DNA from: Rhodococcus sp. ABRD24
GTDB lineage: Bacteria > Actinomycetota > Actinomycetes > Mycobacteriales > Mycobacteriaceae
NCBI RefSeq assembly: GCF_004328705.1
Contig: NZ_CP035319.1
Location: 4,650,001-4,714,000 of the forward strand
Reading direction: 5' to 3'
Length of the DNA: 64,000 nucleotides
The notes beneath the pieces are model-generated. The model saw only the letters and a program-made list of their open reading frames with translations, was not told where the DNA came from and made no database searches. This document shows, piece after piece, positions 9,181 through 18,689 of the stretch (the first letter of the stretch is position 1; the number at the start of each line of letters is the position of its first letter). Both the position numbers and the translations under genes were made by a program.

Positions 9181-9183
9181 CCC

Positions 9184-9201
9184 CCAGCGCCGGCGCGCTG
9201 G
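9184..9201 (+). terminator. GC-rich hairpin after the MFS gene
   Basis: Perfect 7-bp stem CCAGCGC/GCGCTGG with a four-base loop, three bases after the MFS stop codon. There is no T-tract. It may attenuate transcription between the exporter and the thiolase, or simply be a GC-rich palindrome. Confidence 0.35.
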
Positions 9202-9241
9202 ACCCGATCGACTCAACCCTGAACCTGGAAGAAGGAAGACC

Positions 9242-10411
9242 ATGAGAGATGCCGTAATCGTCGACGCTGTCCGCACCCCGCTCGGCCGTGGAAAGGCAAC
9301 AGGGGCCCTGCACAGCGTTCATCCAGTCGACCTGATGGCACACAGTCTCCGAACGATCATCGAGCGAACAGGGATCGACGCCGCACTTGTCGATGACGTC
9401 ATCGGTGGCGTCGTCACTGCAGTCGGTGAGCAGGGGTCCAACCTCACACGGCGAGCCACATTGGCAGCCGGATTCCCCGAATCGGTTCCCGCCACCACCG
9501 TTGATCGCCAGTGCGGTAGCAGCCAGCAAGCGATCCACTTCGCCGCCCAGGGAGTCATCTCCGGCGCCTACGATGTCGTGGTCGCAACTGGCGTCGAGTC
9601 CATGAGCAGGGTCCCCATGGGCGCAAATCTGGTCGGTACAACCGACCCTGCAGGCGTCGCCTTCGCGGAGAGGTACCCGGAGGGTCTGGTTCCTCAGGGC
9701 ATCAGCGCCGAACTCATCGCCGCACGATGGGGTCTCACTCGCACCCAGATGGACGAGTTCGCGCTGGGAAGCCATGCCAAGGCCGCTGAAGCCACCAAGA
9801 ACGGACTGTTCGACGCCGAGCTCAGTCCGGTGGCCGGATTGAGCAGCGATGAAGGCATCCGGGTGGGAAGCACGCTCGACACAATGGCCGGGCTCCGGTC
9901 GGCGTACTACGACGAGGCGATGGCACGACGGTTCCCCCAGATCGGATGGAACGTTACCGCCGGCAGTGCAAGCCAGATCAACGACGGCAGCGCGGCCGTG
10001 ATGATCACCACCAGCGAGCGCGCTGGGCAGCTCGGACTCACCCCGCTAGCGCGGCTTCACAGTTTCGCGGTCGCCGGCGACGACCCGCTCTACATGCTGA
10101 CTGCGGTAATCCCGGCGACCCAGAAGGTCCTTGCCCGTGCCGGACTCTCCATCTCCGACATCGACCTCTTCGAAGTCAACGAAGCGTTCGCATCGGTGGT
10201 CCTGGCCTGGGCGGAAGAGACCGGTGCAGATCTGAGCAAGGTCAACGTCCACGGTGGTGCGATCGCACTCGGCCACCCCCTCGGCGCCAGCGGGGCCAGA
10301 CTGATGACGACGATGGTTCACGCACTTCGTGAGCGCGAGGGAAGATTCGCCTTGCAGACGATGTGTGAAGCGGGCGGTCTGTCCAACGCGACCATCATCG
10401 AGCGGCTGTAA
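9242..10411 (+). CDS. Thiolase (acetyl-CoA acyltransferase, FadA-type)
   Basis: Thiolase of 389 residues that would cleave a 3-ketoacyl-CoA with CoA or condense two acyl-CoAs. The nucleophilic cysteine is Cys91 in DRQCGSSQQA, the catalytic histidine about His345 in GHPLGASG, and the second cysteine about Cys375 in MCEAGG; all expected residues are present. Start ATG has GGAAG upstream. The DRQCGSSQQA signature is shared with the thiolase at 10539-11693, and the two are convergent, so they look like diverged duplicates. Chain-length preference cannot be deduced. Confidence 0.9.
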   Translation: MRDAVIVDAVRTPLGRGKATGALHSVHPVDLMAHSLRTIIERTGIDAALVDDVIGGVVTAVGEQGSNLTRRATLAAGFPESVPATTVDRQCGSSQQAIHFAAQGVISGAYDVVVATGVESMSRVPMGANLVGTTDPAGVAFAERYPEGLVPQGISAELIAARWGLTRTQMDEFALGSHAKAAEATKNGLFDAELSPVAGLSSDEGIRVGSTLDTMAGLRSAYYDEAMARRFPQIGWNVTAGSASQINDGSAAVMITTSERAGQLGLTPLARLHSFAVAGDDPLYMLTAVIPATQKVLARAGLSISDIDLFEVNEAFASVVLAWAEETGADLSKVNVHGGAIALGHPLGASGARLMTTMVHALREREGRFALQTMCEAGGLSNATIIERL

Positions 10412-10424
10412 CTCACTCGGCGAT

Positions 10425-10468
10425 GCCGTGCCGCTGTCGGTGCCGAATGTCACCCACAGCGGCACGGC
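10425..10468. terminator. Bidirectional terminator between convergent thiolases
   Basis: A perfect 13-bp inverted repeat (GCCGTGCCGCTGT, 10425-10437; its complement 10456-10468) extends past one mismatch by GGTG/CACC, leaving an 8-base loop. It lies between the stop codons of two genes facing each other and can serve both. The run of U typical of enterobacterial terminators is absent, as is common in actinobacteria. Confidence 0.75.
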
Positions 10469-10538
10469 CTTCACCCGGCTCGGCGAGGGTGCCCGTGCGG
10501 CAGGACCGGCAGCGCGCGTCCATACGATGAGGCTGCTG

Positions 10539-11693
10539 TCAGAGCCGTTCGACGATGAGAACGTTGGCTGTTCCGCCGCCCTCACACATTGTCTGCAGCC
10601 CGTAGCGTGCGCCTCGGCGTTCGAGTTCGTGGAGCAGCGTGGTGAAGAGCTTGGCACCGGTCGCGCCGAGAGGGTGGCCGAGCGCTATGCCGCCGCCATT
10701 GACATTCACCTTCGACGGGTCTGCACCCGTTTCGGCCAGCCACGCCATCGCAACACTCGCGAAGGCTTCGTTGACCTCGAACAGATCAATGTCCTCGATT
10801 GTCAGGCCAGTCTTCGTCAAAGCATGTTGTGTCGCGGCAATCGGGCCCGTGAGCATCCAGATGGGATCGTCCGCGCGTACCGAGATGTGGCGGATCGTGG
10901 CTCGCGGCCGTAGGTCGTGGGCTTCGACGAACCGCTCTGATGCGAGAATGACCGCACTTGCCCCATCGCCGTTCTGGCTGGCGAGCGCCGCGGTGATCTT
11001 CGAGCCTTCGCTGAGCGCGGGCAGTTTCGCCATCTTCTCGAGGGTGGTTCCTCGCCGCGGGCATTCGTCGCGCTCGAGGCCGTGTAGTGGTGTGATTTCG
11101 TCGTCGAATCTCCCGGAATCGATTGCTTCAATAGCCTTTTCGTTGCTGGCGAGGGCGTATTGCTCCATCTCGCTGCGGGATTGCGACCATTTGTCGGCGA
11201 TCATGTCGGCGCTGCGGAACTGTGAGACGTCGGCGTGACCGTACCGAGTTCGCCATCCTCGAGAACCCGAGAATGGGTCGCTGTGGCCGTACTGCCGGCC
11301 GGCGAGCATTGCCGAGCTCATCGGTATCTGGCTCATGTTCTGCACGCCAGCGGCCACAAGGAGGTCAGCAGTTTCGGACATCACCCCTTGCACCGCGAAG
11401 TGGATGGCCTGCTGACTCGAACCGCACTGACGGTCAACGGTGACACCAGGGACGTGATCGGGCAGTCCCGCTGCGAGCCAGCTGGTTCGACCGATGTTTC
11501 CCGATTGGGGTCCTAGAGTGTCGCAACAACCCATGATGACGTCTTCGACGAGTGCTGGATCGACGTCAGCCCGCGTGAGGACGGCCTTCAGGACGTGTGC
11601 TCCGAGATCTGCGGCATGCACATCGCTGAGCGATCCGCCGCGTCGGCCAACGGGGGTCCGTACCGCGTCGAGCACGTATGCGCTGGAGGTCAT
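10539..11693 (-). CDS. Thiolase (acetyl-CoA acyltransferase, FadA-type)
   Basis: Second thiolase, 384 residues. The active-site cysteine is Cys90 in DRQCGSSQQA; GHPLGATG carries the catalytic histidine (about 340) and MCEGGG the second cysteine (about 370). ATG at 11691-11693 has GGAG six bases upstream. It reads toward the thiolase at 9242 and away from the broken HxlR gene, with which it shares a 171-bp divergent region. It is complete and probably active in beta-oxidation or ketoacyl-CoA cleavage; the substrate is unknown. Confidence 0.9.
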   Translation of the reverse strand: MTSSAYVLDAVRTPVGRRGGSLSDVHAADLGAHVLKAVLTRADVDPALVEDVIMGCCDTLGPQSGNIGRTSWLAAGLPDHVPGVTVDRQCGSSQQAIHFAVQGVMSETADLLVAAGVQNMSQIPMSSAMLAGRQYGHSDPFSGSRGWRTRYGHADVSQFRSADMIADKWSQSRSEMEQYALASNEKAIEAIDSGRFDDEITPLHGLERDECPRRGTTLEKMAKLPALSEGSKITAALASQNGDGASAVILASERFVEAHDLRPRATIRHISVRADDPIWMLTGPIAATQHALTKTGLTIEDIDLFEVNEAFASVAMAWLAETGADPSKVNVNGGGIALGHPLGATGAKLFTTLLHELERRGARYGLQTMCEGGGTANVLIVERL

Positions 11694-11864
11694 GGGTCAC
11701 TCCCTTTTCGAATCGGAAGCACCTACGGCGCCGTGCAAAATCTGCCGGCCTGCCGGGTGTGTTGCTTTTCCTGAAAGTTGTTGACGCCCAAGTTCATGGA
11801 AGTGATCGGCACCGTCGGACGCCATTGCAGTTGGACCATCAAACCGCAGTGGCGGGAGCGTAGC

Positions 11865-12395
11865 GTGAGTGAGTTTGATATGGCAACCATACGAGGTATG
11901 GCCAATGCGAAGAGTGAAACAGGCCCTGTTCCCGTGCGGCGGCCTGCGAGCACGCCACGCCGACGATGCTCGATAGCTGACGCCTTGAAGGTGATTGGTG
12001 AGCAATGGTCACTGCTCGCGATCCGGGAGATCAGCCTCGGTCACCACCGATTCGGGGAGATTGCCGCCAACACAGGCGCACCCGCGATGTTCGCACCACC
12101 AGGCTGCGTGCCCTCGAGCAATCTGGAGTTCTTTACCGCCAGGCATACCTGCAACGTCCAATTCGGCATGAGTACCACCTGTCCGACGCCGGACGCGACC
12201 TGTATGCAGCGTTGGCCGCACCTCGACTATGGCGCGACCGGTGGCTGGTGGGCCAGCCGCCGGTCATCGTTGAGCACGGCTGCGGGCAGCAGATCGAGGT
12301 GGTCGCGCGTTGTAGCAGGTGCGACTGCGACGTCGATCCGACGAGTGCAGAATCCGTCAGGGTTCAGCCCCGGCACACGCGGATCGGGGGGGTGA
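11865..12395 (+). pseudogene. Frameshifted HxlR-family regulator
   Basis: The GTG at 11865 (GGGAG six bases upstream) opens a normal HxlR N-terminus: RRCSIADALKVIGEQWSLLA, then HRFGEIAANTGAP. Homology then jumps to another frame near 12098, continuing as RDVRTTRLRALEQSGVLY and HEYHLSDAGRDLYAAL, so one base appears to be missing. The second frame has no stop of its own before the thiolase; the natural-looking TGA at 12393-12395 follows a run of seven G and would be in phase only with six. Both lesions could be sequencing errors or true decay. If intact it would have been about 176 residues and would probably regulate the flanking thiolases. Confidence 0.75.
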
Positions 12396-12476
12396 ACTCA
12401 CCGTCGCCATGTGCGTTCGAATCCTTCGAATTACTTTGCAGTGCAGGCAATTCTCGGAGGATGGTTGCCAGGGGAG

Positions 12477-12490
12477 TCGAACATGTTCTA
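12477..12490. promoter_or_regulatory. KstR-like palindromic operator upstream of the FadA5-like thiolase
   Basis: TCGAACATGTTCTA fits the published mycobacterial KstR consensus TnnAACnnGTTnnA at every fixed position, with a perfect GAACATGTTC core. It lies 77 bp before the start of a thiolase resembling the KstR-controlled FadA5. A second palindrome, TTCGC-TTAC-GCGAA, follows at 12493-12506. An eight-base consensus is expected about once in 64 kb by chance, so position is the main support. Confidence 0.5.
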
Positions 12491-12510
12491 GTTTCGCTTA
12501 CGCGAAGTGA

Positions 12511-13731
<1,221 letters not shown>

Positions 13732-13906
13732 TCTCAACCGCTTCGCGGCGTGGGACATGAGGGGACTTCAGCTACATCCATCGCGTCATCGAGTGGCAAT
13801 AGAACTGTAACGCCAAGTTATTCGAACATTTCGCCCCAAGTTCACCCAAATCTAGCTATGCTATTGCGTAGGCAGGGAGGGATGGGGACGCTAGGGGGGG
13901 ATGTAG

Positions 13907-14686
13907 GTGGTAACTTCCATTGCCGAGTTCATGGACTCGGATATGATGTCAGATGCGCTGGATCTCAGTGCATTTCATGGTTTCAGTGGGTTGCATGGCG
14001 GGTTGTCGGCGGCCATGTTGCTGCGCGAGATGCGCCAGCACGCGCCGTCCGGCAGCAGACTCGCTCGGATGACCGCGAACTTTCTTCGGCCTGCCGACGG
14101 GCCTCTTCTCCTCAGTTCGGAGTTGGTCAAAGCGGGTTCGAAGGCCTCGATCGTGAAGGGGAGCGCGATCAGCGGGGCCGAGTTGGCGATCGAAGCGACC
14201 TCGATCTTCGTTCTTGCCAGCAGGACTGGAGCCGCGCCGCTGACACCCAGCATGCCGGACACAATCGTCGGAAGAAGCGACGCTCAACTGTTCGAGATCC
14301 CCGCGGAGTTCGTGCCGATTTCGCAGCGAATGGAGATTCGACCGGCGACGGACACGCTCCCTTACAGCGGCTCGGACACTCCGGAACTCTGCGCATGGAT
14401 CCGTCTCAAGGACTCCCTGGCGAACAACGACGAGCGGGTACTACTCCTCGCTGATGCACTGGCGCCATCGTTCTCGGCGGTGCTCTCGGAACTGAGAATG
14501 GTGCCCACCGTCGCGATGTCGGCGACGATGTCGGAGCAAGTGCCGGCCGTCGACTTCGATTGGGTGCTCGTTCGCGCCAGAACGACGATGGCGGGGCGAG
14601 ACGGCTGGGTCCGAGAGGTCATCGATGTGTGGACCGAAGACGGAGTCCACCTCATAACGAGCGACCAACTGCGCGTGGTCCGCTGA
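13907..14686 (+). CDS. Acyl-CoA thioesterase-like protein (TesB-type double hotdog)
   Basis: Protein of 259 residues with the N-terminal hotdog helix pattern GFSGLHGGLSAAMLLREMRQ and ARMTANFLRPADGPLLLSSE, and a second hotdog half ending DWVLVRARTTMAGRDGWV. This matches the TesB/4HBT_3 acyl-CoA thioesterases. Start is GTG at 13907 after a G-rich Shine-Dalgarno; an internal ATG at 13931 is the alternative. It is the first gene of the polyyne-like cluster, 91 bp before the fatty acyl-AMP ligase. A plausible job is freeing a fatty acid from CoA for adenylation, or editing; this is inferred from context. Confidence 0.72.
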   Translation: MVTSIAEFMDSDMMSDALDLSAFHGFSGLHGGLSAAMLLREMRQHAPSGSRLARMTANFLRPADGPLLLSSELVKAGSKASIVKGSAISGAELAIEATSIFVLASRTGAAPLTPSMPDTIVGRSDAQLFEIPAEFVPISQRMEIRPATDTLPYSGSDTPELCAWIRLKDSLANNDERVLLLADALAPSFSAVLSELRMVPTVAMSATMSEQVPAVDFDWVLVRARTTMAGRDGWVREVIDVWTEDGVHLITSDQLRVVR

Positions 14687-14777
14687 CCGCGGGGAACGAA
14701 CCCCGGGAACGTTTCATCACACTCACGGCCGCTCGATGGGGCGCGGCCGATCCGACCAATGATGCAGGGGAACAGCT

Positions 14778-16478
14778 ATGTCAAAATTCGCGACGATAGT
14801 CGACGCCCTCCACGCGAGATCGCAGTCCGATGAGCTTGCGTACATCTTCCTCTCGGACGGGACCGCGGACAGCGAGACGCGCTGGACGTACCGTGAAGTC
14901 GCTTCGGTGTCCGGTGTGTTTGCCGAACGCATGAAAATGGAAGGGGTTCGTGCCGGCGATCGCGTTGTGCTGGCTCTGAATCCAAGCTTGGATTACATCG
15001 CTGCGCTGTACGCGATCATGCAGATCGGAGCGGTGGCCGTCCCCTCGTTCCCGCCCATCAGGCCGAAGGAGCTCGACAGGTTCGTACTCTCAGCCCTGGA
15101 CTCCCGGCCCGCCGCAGTCATCATCGATGCGATGTATCGCGAACCGATGGGTAGCGTCAGCAAGCGCCTGGCGGAGCGGGGTATCGATGCCAAGGTGATC
15201 CAGCCGGGCATGGAGGGGACCTCCTCATCATCGGTCATCGATGGTAACGAGCACCGGCCGCGTCCCGACGCTCTGGCGTTGATTCAGTACACGTCGGGGT
15301 CGACCGGGTCTCCCAAGGGCGTCTGCGTGACACATGCGAACTTGGTCAGCAATTGCGAATCCCTCGGGCGCAGTATGGGATTCGACCCGAACCGGATCGG
15401 CCTGTCCTGGCTTCCGCCCTATCACGACATGGGATTGATGGGCACGATCATCTTGTCCGCCTATCACGGATGGCCGCTCGTGATGATGTCACCCGTTCAC
15501 TTCATCCAAGAGCCGTATCGGTGGCTTCGGGCGATCAGCGACTATGGGGTAACCATCACCGTCGGCCCCAACTTCTCCCTCGACCTGTGCACGTCCTCGA
15601 TCGATGATGCCGAACTGTCTGGACTCGAACTCGGCAGCCTCCGTGAGTTCTACTGCGGCGCAGAGCCGATCCGGCATGCGACGTTGACGGCGTTCGAGGA
15701 CAAGTTCGGAGTATGCGGCTTCGATGCTGCCTCGTTCATTCCCTGCTACGGAATGGCCGAGGCGACTCTCTTCGTCGCGGGAAAGCCCGCCGGTACCCGC
15801 TACCAGGTCATGTCCAAGCCGGGGATCACGGGCGATACCACCCACGTCAGCTGCGGTGTTGTCGACAGCGATCACATCGTCAGGATCGTCGACCCCGACT
15901 CGGGTAGCGTTGTCGCGCCCGGCGAGATCGGCGAAATCTGGGTTGCCGGTCCCAACGTTACCGAGGGCTACCTCGGGATGGGCGAACTGACGTCGACGGT
16001 CTTCCACGCGCATGTCGCCGACGACGGCCAGCAGTATCTGCGGACGGGGGACCTCGGCTTCACGCTCGATAGCGAGCTCTACGTCACTGGTCGCATCAAG
16101 GATGTGATCATCGTCAACGCCCGCAACATCTACCCCCAAGATGTCGAGTCGAATCTGCTGCGCGGTGTCCCGGAAGTGCGGCATGTAGCTGCGGTCTCGG
16201 TACCCGGGCATGACACCGAAGGACTCGGTGTCATCGTCGAGTCGCGGCTTCGCGAGATGACCGCCGAGTTGCATGCGGAGACCATCGAACGGGTCCGTGC
16301 GTCGGTCATCGCGGAACTCGGTATCGCGCCGAAGGTCATTCACGTCGGTCCACGGGGGACGGTACCGACGACGACCAGCGGCAAGGTCCGGCGCCAGCAG
16401 GCCAAGGCCCTGCTGTTGAGCGGTGAGCTGCCGACGTACGAGCTTGCGGCGTCACCTGTGCTCGAGGTGGCGCAGTGA
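14778..16478 (+). CDS. Fatty acyl-AMP ligase (FAAL)
   Basis: Adenylating enzyme of 566 residues that would activate a fatty acid as acyl-AMP and pass it to an acyl carrier protein. The phosphate-binding loop YTSGSTGSPKG is at residues 171-181, the FAAL-typical SWLPPYHDMGLMG at 210-222, then YGMAEATLF, the hinge RTGDLGF, and the C-terminal lysine in TTSGKVRRQ. The HDMGL signature favours FAAL over acyl-CoA ligase. AGGGGA lies seven bases before ATG. It overlaps the first desaturase by 4 bp. FAAL next to desaturases and a free ACP is the hallmark of polyyne and terminal-alkyne pathways (CayA, JamA type). Confidence 0.92.
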   Translation: MSKFATIVDALHARSQSDELAYIFLSDGTADSETRWTYREVASVSGVFAERMKMEGVRAGDRVVLALNPSLDYIAALYAIMQIGAVAVPSFPPIRPKELDRFVLSALDSRPAAVIIDAMYREPMGSVSKRLAERGIDAKVIQPGMEGTSSSSVIDGNEHRPRPDALALIQYTSGSTGSPKGVCVTHANLVSNCESLGRSMGFDPNRIGLSWLPPYHDMGLMGTIILSAYHGWPLVMMSPVHFIQEPYRWLRAISDYGVTITVGPNFSLDLCTSSIDDAELSGLELGSLREFYCGAEPIRHATLTAFEDKFGVCGFDAASFIPCYGMAEATLFVAGKPAGTRYQVMSKPGITGDTTHVSCGVVDSDHIVRIVDPDSGSVVAPGEIGEIWVAGPNVTEGYLGMGELTSTVFHAHVADDGQQYLRTGDLGFTLDSELYVTGRIKDVIIVNARNIYPQDVESNLLRGVPEVRHVAAVSVPGHDTEGLGVIVESRLREMTAELHAETIERVRASVIAELGIAPKVIHVGPRGTVPTTTSGKVRRQQAKALLLSGELPTYELAASPVLEVAQ

Positions 16479-17365
16479 CGGCCGGCGCCGATACGGCGAC
16501 ACGTGATGCCCTCGCATCACGTCTGGCATTCGCGACGGTCGGACTACCGACCGTCGGGACTGTCGCGGCAGTTGTCTATTCGGCCTTCTACGGAATCACT
16601 GTCACCGATATCGCCCTGTTCCTGGTGATGTACCTGACCACGGCACTCGGCGTCGAAGCCGGCTTGCACCGGTACTTCACGCATCGGTCCTTCACCGCCA
16701 CCGAACCGGTGAAGGTCTTCCTCGGAGTCGCTGGATCGATGGCGGCACAGGGGCCGATCGTGTTCTGGGTCGCGAACCACCGACTCCATCACGCTTACGC
16801 AGACACCGAGCGGGATCCGCATTCACCGAGACCTCTCGGCCCAGGGCTCCGAGGGCGCATCAAGGGTCTGTGGCACGGGCACATGGGGTGGCTGTTCGAA
16901 GTCAAGACGACCGACTGGAGCCGGCACTGCCGCGATTGGCTCAGCGACCGACGGGTCATGAAGATCAACCAGCACTACTTCACACTCGTACTCCTCGGCA
17001 TCCTGCTTCCGGGGCTCGTCGGGTGGTTGGTCACCATGAGCGTGCACGGGCTCATCGGTGGCGTCCTATGGGGCGGATTCGCACGGATCTTCGCTCTCGA
17101 TCACGCGACATGGGCCGTCAACTCGATCGGGCACACCTGGGGAGCCCGTGAGTTCAACACCCGCGACGGGAGCCGCAACATCGGTCTGCTTGCACCGCCG
17201 ACGGTCGGCGGGTCCTGGCACAACAATCACCACGCCCGACCGGTGCTCGCGCTCACGAGACGGCACTGGTGGCAACTCGATATCGCTGGTGACTTCATCC
17301 GGATCCTCAGTCGTCTCCGGCTGGTCAGTAACGTCAAATATGTCGACACATCGACACGTCGATAG
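16475..17365 (+). CDS. Membrane fatty acid desaturase/acetylenase 1
   Basis: Integral membrane di-iron desaturase of 296 residues, related to acyl-CoA delta-9 desaturases. Three histidine boxes are intact: HRYFTH (65-70), HRLHH (102-106) and HNNHH (249-253); the conserved NSIGHTWG lies near 216. Hydrophobic segments near 20-60 and 170-205 would place the boxes at the cytoplasmic face. GTG start overlaps the FAAL stop by 4 bp, so the two are translationally coupled. In the caryoynencin cluster the corresponding gene is cayB. It probably acts on the ACP-bound chain to form a double or triple bond; position is unknown. Confidence 0.9.
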   Translation: MTAGADTATRDALASRLAFATVGLPTVGTVAAVVYSAFYGITVTDIALFLVMYLTTALGVEAGLHRYFTHRSFTATEPVKVFLGVAGSMAAQGPIVFWVANHRLHHAYADTERDPHSPRPLGPGLRGRIKGLWHGHMGWLFEVKTTDWSRHCRDWLSDRRVMKINQHYFTLVLLGILLPGLVGWLVTMSVHGLIGGVLWGGFARIFALDHATWAVNSIGHTWGAREFNTRDGSRNIGLLAPPTVGGSWHNNHHARPVLALTRRHWWQLDIAGDFIRILSRLRLVSNVKYVDTSTRR

Positions 17366-17373
17366 GGGGCAAC

Positions 17374-18360
17374 ATGACTGAAACAGTAGGAGATTCGTCA
17401 GTATCGGTCGACAAGCGCGAGTCGGTTGCACGCGCGATCGTCCAACTCAATCCGCAGAGCGCACGGGCCAAGCGAATCGTTGCTGCCGTGACGATCGGTA
17501 TCCCCGGGGTCGGCTTCGTCGTGGCCTGCTATCTGGTGCTCACGGGCCGGGCGACCGGGCTGGACTACATCCTGTTCGCAGTGTTCTACGCAATCCAGAT
17601 GTTCGGAATCACAATCGGATTCCATCGCTATGCCGCGCACAAGTCGTTCAAGACCTCTCGTACGTTCGAGGGGATCTTGATGATCGCGGGATCGATGGCA
17701 ATGGAAGGCCCCCTGCTGTTCTGGGTCATCACCCATCGCCGACACCATCGATTCGCCGACGAACTGGGAGACCCGCACTCTCCGAATCTCAGTGGATCAG
17801 GTCTGGGTGGGAAGCTCAGAGGCCTGTGGTATGCCCACATCCCGTGGATGTTCAGCACCCAGGAATCGCGGGTCGACGTCTTCGCTCCGGATATCCTCCG
17901 CGATCGCCGCCTGTTCTTCTACAACCGCACCTACTTCCTGTGGGCATTGATCGGCCTCGTTCTGCCGGCGCTCGCTGGTCTCCTGATCGGCGGCACGTGG
18001 TCGGCGGCATTCTCCGGGTTCATCTTCGGTGGACTTGCTCGAGTGTTCCTTGCGAACCAAGCCGCGTGGTGTGTGGGGTCGGTCAGTCACATGATCGGTT
18101 CCCGGCCCTTCGTTACCAAGGACGACAGCGCCAACAACTGGCCCGTAGCGATAGCCACCTTCGGTGAGGGACTGCAGAACAATCATCACGCGTTCCCAGG
18201 GGCATACAAGCATGGAATGCGCTGGTGGGAACCGGATTTGAGTGGACGCGTACTCACTGTCCTGGGGAAGATGCGGATCGTCTGGGACCTACGAATGCCC
18301 GACCGCAACGCCATCAACGATCGTCTGCGGCGCAACTCTGCAACTGCTCTCTCGAATTAG
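17374..18360 (+). CDS. Membrane fatty acid desaturase/acetylenase 2, altered third His box
   Basis: Second di-iron desaturase, 328 residues, with a longer hydrophilic N-terminus. Boxes are HRYAAH (84-89), HRRHH (121-125) and QNNHH (268-272). The first histidine of the third box is replaced by glutamine (Gln268), unlike its neighbour. The same exchange occurs in front-end desaturases, so activity is not excluded. It begins 8 bp after desaturase 1. The pair are related but clearly diverged, as expected if each introduces a different unsaturation. It corresponds in position to cayC. Confidence 0.88.
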   Translation: MTETVGDSSVSVDKRESVARAIVQLNPQSARAKRIVAAVTIGIPGVGFVVACYLVLTGRATGLDYILFAVFYAIQMFGITIGFHRYAAHKSFKTSRTFEGILMIAGSMAMEGPLLFWVITHRRHHRFADELGDPHSPNLSGSGLGGKLRGLWYAHIPWMFSTQESRVDVFAPDILRDRRLFFYNRTYFLWALIGLVLPALAGLLIGGTWSAAFSGFIFGGLARVFLANQAAWCVGSVSHMIGSRPFVTKDDSANNWPVAIATFGEGLQNNHHAFPGAYKHGMRWWEPDLSGRVLTVLGKMRIVWDLRMPDRNAINDRLRRNSATALSN

Positions 18361-18371
18361 ACGGAAGGCAC

Positions 18372-18662
18372 ATGATGTTCAAGCGAAATCGTACGTCGAC
18401 AGTATCCGGGCCCCTTACGCGCGACGCGTTGGAAGGGTGGCTCGTCGCCGAACTGGCGCGGCGCACGCAAAGTGCCGAGTCCAGCATCGACACCAACAAG
18501 CCGTTCGAGGCCTACGGTCTCGATTCGCGCGCAGCGGTACAAGTTTCCGGACAGCTGGAGAAGGTCGTCGAGCGCCGACTGTCCCCTGGAATCCTGTTCG
18601 AGCACAAGACGATCAGCGATCTGACCGACTACTTGACCCGTGAGCTGCGCATCAGTTCGTGA
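18372..18662 (+). CDS. Free-standing acyl carrier protein
   Basis: Small carrier protein of 96 residues. The phosphopantetheine attachment serine lies in AYGLDSRAAV (about residue 55), followed by a helix with LEKVVERRLSPGILFEHKTI, the usual ACP helix II-III pattern. GGAAGG precedes two adjacent ATG codons (18372, 18375); either may start translation. It lies between the second and third desaturases, exactly as in polyyne clusters (cayD), and should hold the chain during desaturation. It needs a Sfp-type transferase; the PptT at 58179-58847 is a candidate. Confidence 0.9.
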   Translation: MMFKRNRTSTVSGPLTRDALEGWLVAELARRTQSAESSIDTNKPFEAYGLDSRAAVQVSGQLEKVVERRLSPGILFEHKTISDLTDYLTRELRISS

Positions 18663-18689
18663 GGTCTACTGATCCGGGAGGGAATTCTC

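Noticed and set aside
13857..13862. TATGCT as promoter of the polyyne-like cluster
   Set aside because: It lies in a locally AT-richer 60-bp stretch at a suitable place, but no -35 was found at 16-18 bp, so it is not listed as a feature.
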